A DNA stretch of 8,048 nucleotides. It comes from Colimorpha sp045642445. Lineage in GTDB: Bacteria > Bacteroidota > Bacteroidia > Bacteroidales > P3. Below the pieces are notes generated by a model. It worked only from the letters and a program-made list of their open reading frames with translations. It ran no database searches and was not told where the DNA came from. Positions within the stretch are counted from its first letter, which is position 1. Every line of letters begins with the position of its first letter. The stretch covers positions 1 through 8,048 of the forward strand of contig JAZUIX010000201.1 of the NCBI GenBank assembly GCA_045642445.1, in the 5' to 3' direction. The position numbers and the translations under genes were made by a program. Below, piece by piece: positions 7,212 to 8,048 of the stretch.

Positions 7212-7254
7212 CACAAAGAGGGTGCCCCATATTTTTGAGGCACCCTCTTTTGTG
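7212..7254 (+). terminator. Intrinsic terminator of the LRR-lipoprotein unit
   Basis: A 10-bp perfect stem AGAGGGTGCC (7217-7226) / GGCACCCTCT (7239-7248) surrounds a 12-nt loop. CACAA/TTGTG extend it, with one extra T on the 3' side. The stem is followed by a short T-run (7248-7251). It starts 20 nt after the stop codon at 7191. Confidence 0.85.
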
Positions 7255-7326
7255 GATAATCCAACAGTGACTGGTGAATAGTGAACTTCATGAATTGAAA
7301 ATTAAGTCTTCGTTTTCGTTCTTCGT

Positions 7327-7394
7327 TTTTCGTTTCGTAACACAGGTAATTCGTCTCATCCCGGAAAGCAGTTCTTAACTCTTAATTCTTAACT
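7327..7394 (+). repeat. 68-nt direct repeat, copy 1
   Basis: It runs from TTTTCGTTTCGTAACACAGG to CTTAATTCTTAACT and matches 7486-7553 at 67 of 68 positions (A at 7367 versus T at 7526), at an offset of 159 nt. It is preceded by TTCGTTTT low-complexity sequence, as is copy 2. Confidence 0.9.
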
Positions 7395-7400
7395 GAAAAG

Positions 7401-7414
7401 TGGGTTTCCACCCA
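7401..7414. repeat. Small hairpin TGGGT-TTCC-ACCCA
   Basis: A perfect 5-bp inverted repeat with a 4-nt loop lies just after copy 1 of the 68-nt repeat. It has no T-run, so a terminator role is not supported. Confidence 0.5.
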
Positions 7415-7426
7415 ATTCTCAATTTT

Positions 7427-7448
7427 CAATTTTCAATTCTCAATTCAA
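7427..7448 (+). repeat. CAATTTTCAATTCTCAATTC block, copy 1
   Basis: This 22-nt word is identical to 7596-7617. Both lie in longer runs of the same alternating AATTTTC/AATTCTC pattern. Reverse-complement variants (GAATTGAAAATTGAG) appear at 7292-7303 and at the right edge. Confidence 0.8.
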
Positions 7449-7485
7449 TAAGGGCTGCCGCCTTCGTTTTCGTTTTCGTTTTTCG

Positions 7486-7553
7486 TTTTCGTTTCGTAAC
7501 ACAGGTAATTCGTCTCATCCCGGAATGCAGTTCTTAACTCTTAATTCTTAACT
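7486..7553 (+). repeat. 68-nt direct repeat, copy 2
   Basis: This is the second copy of 7327-7394, with a single mismatch. It runs straight into CTTAACTAATCAAGGGC, so its right part overlaps the 40-nt segment (7531-7570) that is inverted at 4079-4118. Confidence 0.9.
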
Positions 7554-7570
7554 CTTAACTAATCAAGGGC
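7531..7570. repeat. 40-nt repeat, exact inverted match to 4079-4118
   Basis: It begins TTCTTAACTCTTAATTC and ends AATCAAGGGC. It is followed by TGCCGCCCT, which forms a small hairpin with the end of the repeat (AGGGC-TGCC-GCCCT, 7566-7579). Confidence 0.85.
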
Positions 7571-7595
7571 TGCCGCCCTAATAATTTTCAATTCT

Positions 7596-7617
7596 CAATT
7601 TTCAATTCTCAATTCAA
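7596..7617 (+). repeat. CAATTTTCAATTCTCAATTC block, copy 2
   Basis: Exact second copy of 7427-7448, ending in a run of eight A residues (7616-7623). Confidence 0.8.
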
Positions 7618-7642
7618 AAAAAACGCGTTACTGGTTGCAAAA

Positions 7643-7661
7643 ATACCGTATACCGTATACC
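7643..7661 (+). repeat. 7-nt tandem repeat ATACCGT, about 2.7 copies
   Basis: ATACCGT at 7643-7649 and 7650-7656 is followed by a partial ATACC. The tandem lies between two ACGCGT words (7623-7628 and 7665-7670). Nothing nearby indicates a bound protein. Confidence 0.7.
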
Positions 7662-7779
7662 TTCACGCGTAAATCGCTTTATATCTTGGATTTACACCCG
7701 AAATAGGTATCTGCAAGTGTATCCACTGACACTCACGAGATGAAGATTTTTCTGCAATCACCTCATCAACACCCTCGTT

Positions 7780-7802
7780 GGTGCGGATTTTCAATCCGCA
7801 CC
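7780..7802. repeat. Perfect hairpin GGTGCGGATT-TTC-AATCCGCACC
   Basis: A 10-bp perfect inverted repeat with a 3-nt loop. Its core GGATTTTCAATCCGCA (7785-7800) recurs exactly at 7815-7830. No T-run follows, and no gene ends nearby. Confidence 0.85.
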
Positions 7803-7814
7803 TTCATATTATAA

Positions 7815-7830
7815 GGATTTTCAATCCGCA
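7815..7830. repeat. Second GGATTTTCAATCCGCA, 5-bp hairpin
   Basis: An exact 16-nt copy of 7785-7800, 30 nt downstream. Only GGATT/AATCC pair here, because the left flank (AT-rich) no longer complements CGCA. Confidence 0.85.
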
Positions 7831-7863
7831 TTCTCGAAAACCAATAACCGATAACTCTGATGT

Positions 7864-7911
7864 GTGGGGGAGTGTCGTGGAGGGAGCCATGTCTCGAAGA
7901 GACACCCCCAC
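7864..7911. repeat. Inverted repeat GTGGGG..GTGTC / GACACCCCAC-type, first structured unit
   Basis: GTGGGG (7864-7869) and GTGTC (7872-7876) pair with GACAC (7901-7905) and CCCCAC (7906-7911), with a 2-nt bulge. A competing inner hairpin GTCTC-GAA-GAGAC lies at 7891-7903. It begins the first of two related units that start TCTGATGTGTGGGG (7856 and 7948). Confidence 0.65.
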
Positions 7912-7925
7912 CGTCAGGTGCTTTA

Positions 7926-7962
7926 ACCCCACACATCAAGACGCATGTCTGATGTGTGGGGT
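7926..7962. repeat. Strong stem-loop built from CCCCACACATC / GATGTGTGGGG
   Basis: A 12-bp stem (7926-7937 with 7951-7962), one bulged A at 7938, a further 4-bp AGAC/GTCT stem, and a GCAT loop (7943-7946). The right arm GATGTGTGGGG also occurs at 7859-7869, so the left arm can pair with either. No T-run flanks it. Confidence 0.8.
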
Positions 7963-7980
7963 ATGTAGTGGAGAGAGTGT

Positions 7981-7999
7981 AGCGTCCCGAGGGGACGCT
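7981..7999. repeat. Perfect hairpin AGCGTCCC-GAG-GGGACGCT
   Basis: An 8-bp GC-rich perfect inverted repeat with a 3-nt GAG loop, in the second TCTGATGTGTGGGG unit. Its place corresponds to the GTCTC-GAA-GAGAC hairpin of the first unit: the sequence differs but both strands of the stem complement each other. Confidence 0.8.
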
Positions 8000-8004
8000 C
8001 TATG

Positions 8005-8048
8005 ACTTCATGAATTGAAAATTGAGAACTTCATGAATTGAAAATTGA
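8005..8048 (+). repeat. Tandem 21-nt ACTTCATGAATTGAAAATTG-type repeat reaching the window edge
   Basis: Two exact copies lie at 8005-8025 and 8028-8048 (period 23, joined by GA). A third, nearly complete copy lies alone at 7285-7304. The second copy ends exactly at the end of the window, so more copies may follow. Confidence 0.85.

Larger units (their letters stand above)
7255..8048. other. Gene-free repeat mosaic at the right end
   Basis: No supported gene lies in these ~790 bases. The order is: TTCGTTTT low-complexity sequence, a 68-nt direct repeat in two copies, CAATTTTCAATTC blocks, two AAGGGCTGCCGCC words (7450-7462, 7565-7577), a less repetitive stretch with a 7-nt tandem (7620-7770), paired GGATTTTCAATCCGCA hairpins, a structured GATGTGTGGGG cluster, and a 21-nt repeat that ends exactly at the window edge. 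The one longer plus-strand frame (7778-8005) is built entirely from these repeats. Confidence 0.75.

Noticed and set aside
6872..7270. 132-codon plus-strand frame overlapping the lipoprotein end and the terminator
   Set aside because: It is out of frame with the lipoprotein and reads through the terminator hairpin.
7638..7645. Minus-strand TATTTTTG promoter-like match
   Set aside because: No minus-strand gene lies downstream before the convergent unit, and there is no TTTG box upstream.
7778..8005. 75-codon plus-strand frame at the right end
   Set aside because: It is composed entirely of hairpin and direct repeats; the repeated RIFNPH and the SRRD/SRGD stretches come from those DNA repeats.
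7255..8048. CRISPR array or insertion-sequence ends
   Set aside because: The repeats are not separated by regular unique spacers, and there is no transposase, target-site duplication or cas gene in view.

Overview
The window looks like chromosomal DNA from a Bacteroidales bacterium (Bacteroides/Prevotella/Muribaculaceae-like). The evidence is two Bacteroidetes-type promoter elements (TAnnTTTG, one with a TTTG box 19 nt upstream), starts without clear Shine-Dalgarno sequences, lipoprotein signals ending in S-C, a BspA-type leucine-rich repeat protein with a type IX secretion sorting domain, and gaps filled with short AT-rich repeats (TTAACTCTTAATTC, CAATTTTCAATTC, CCAATAACCGATAAC). No RNA gene, CRISPR array, transposase or integrase was found.

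Layout. Positions 1-138 hold no convincing gene and may be part of a dispersed repeat. Positions 139-2793 (minus) encode an 884-residue protein related to the ATP-grasp and phosphohistidine domains of pyruvate phosphate dikinase, with no recognisable C-terminal PEP/pyruvate barrel. It lies 71 nt downstream of a predicted S41-family peptidase lipoprotein (2865-3905, minus), which has a good promoter at 3959-3989. Positions 3906-4325 are a divergent intergenic region with outward-facing promoters and an AT-rich repeat block between them.

On the plus strand, 4326-5561 encodes a secreted protein with eight in-register 23-residue leucine-rich repeats and a C-terminal sorting domain. After 16 nt comes an unrecognised 537-residue lipoprotein (5578-7191) with a helical, coiled-coil-containing N-terminal half and an aromatic-rich C-terminal part. 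A strong hairpin at 7212-7254 closes this two-gene unit. The last ~790 bases (7255-8048) have no supported gene and are a mosaic of direct and inverted repeats.

How the parts fit. The plus-strand pair probably makes two cell-envelope proteins from one transcript: an exported repeat protein, likely displayed on the surface, and a lipoprotein. The minus-strand pair joins a periplasmic or outer-membrane peptidase to a probably cytoplasmic phosphotransferase-like protein, with no obvious shared pathway. The most unusual items are the barrel-less dikinase relative, the unrecognised lipoprotein, and the repeat mosaic, which includes a 40-nt exact inverted match on either side of the plus-strand pair.
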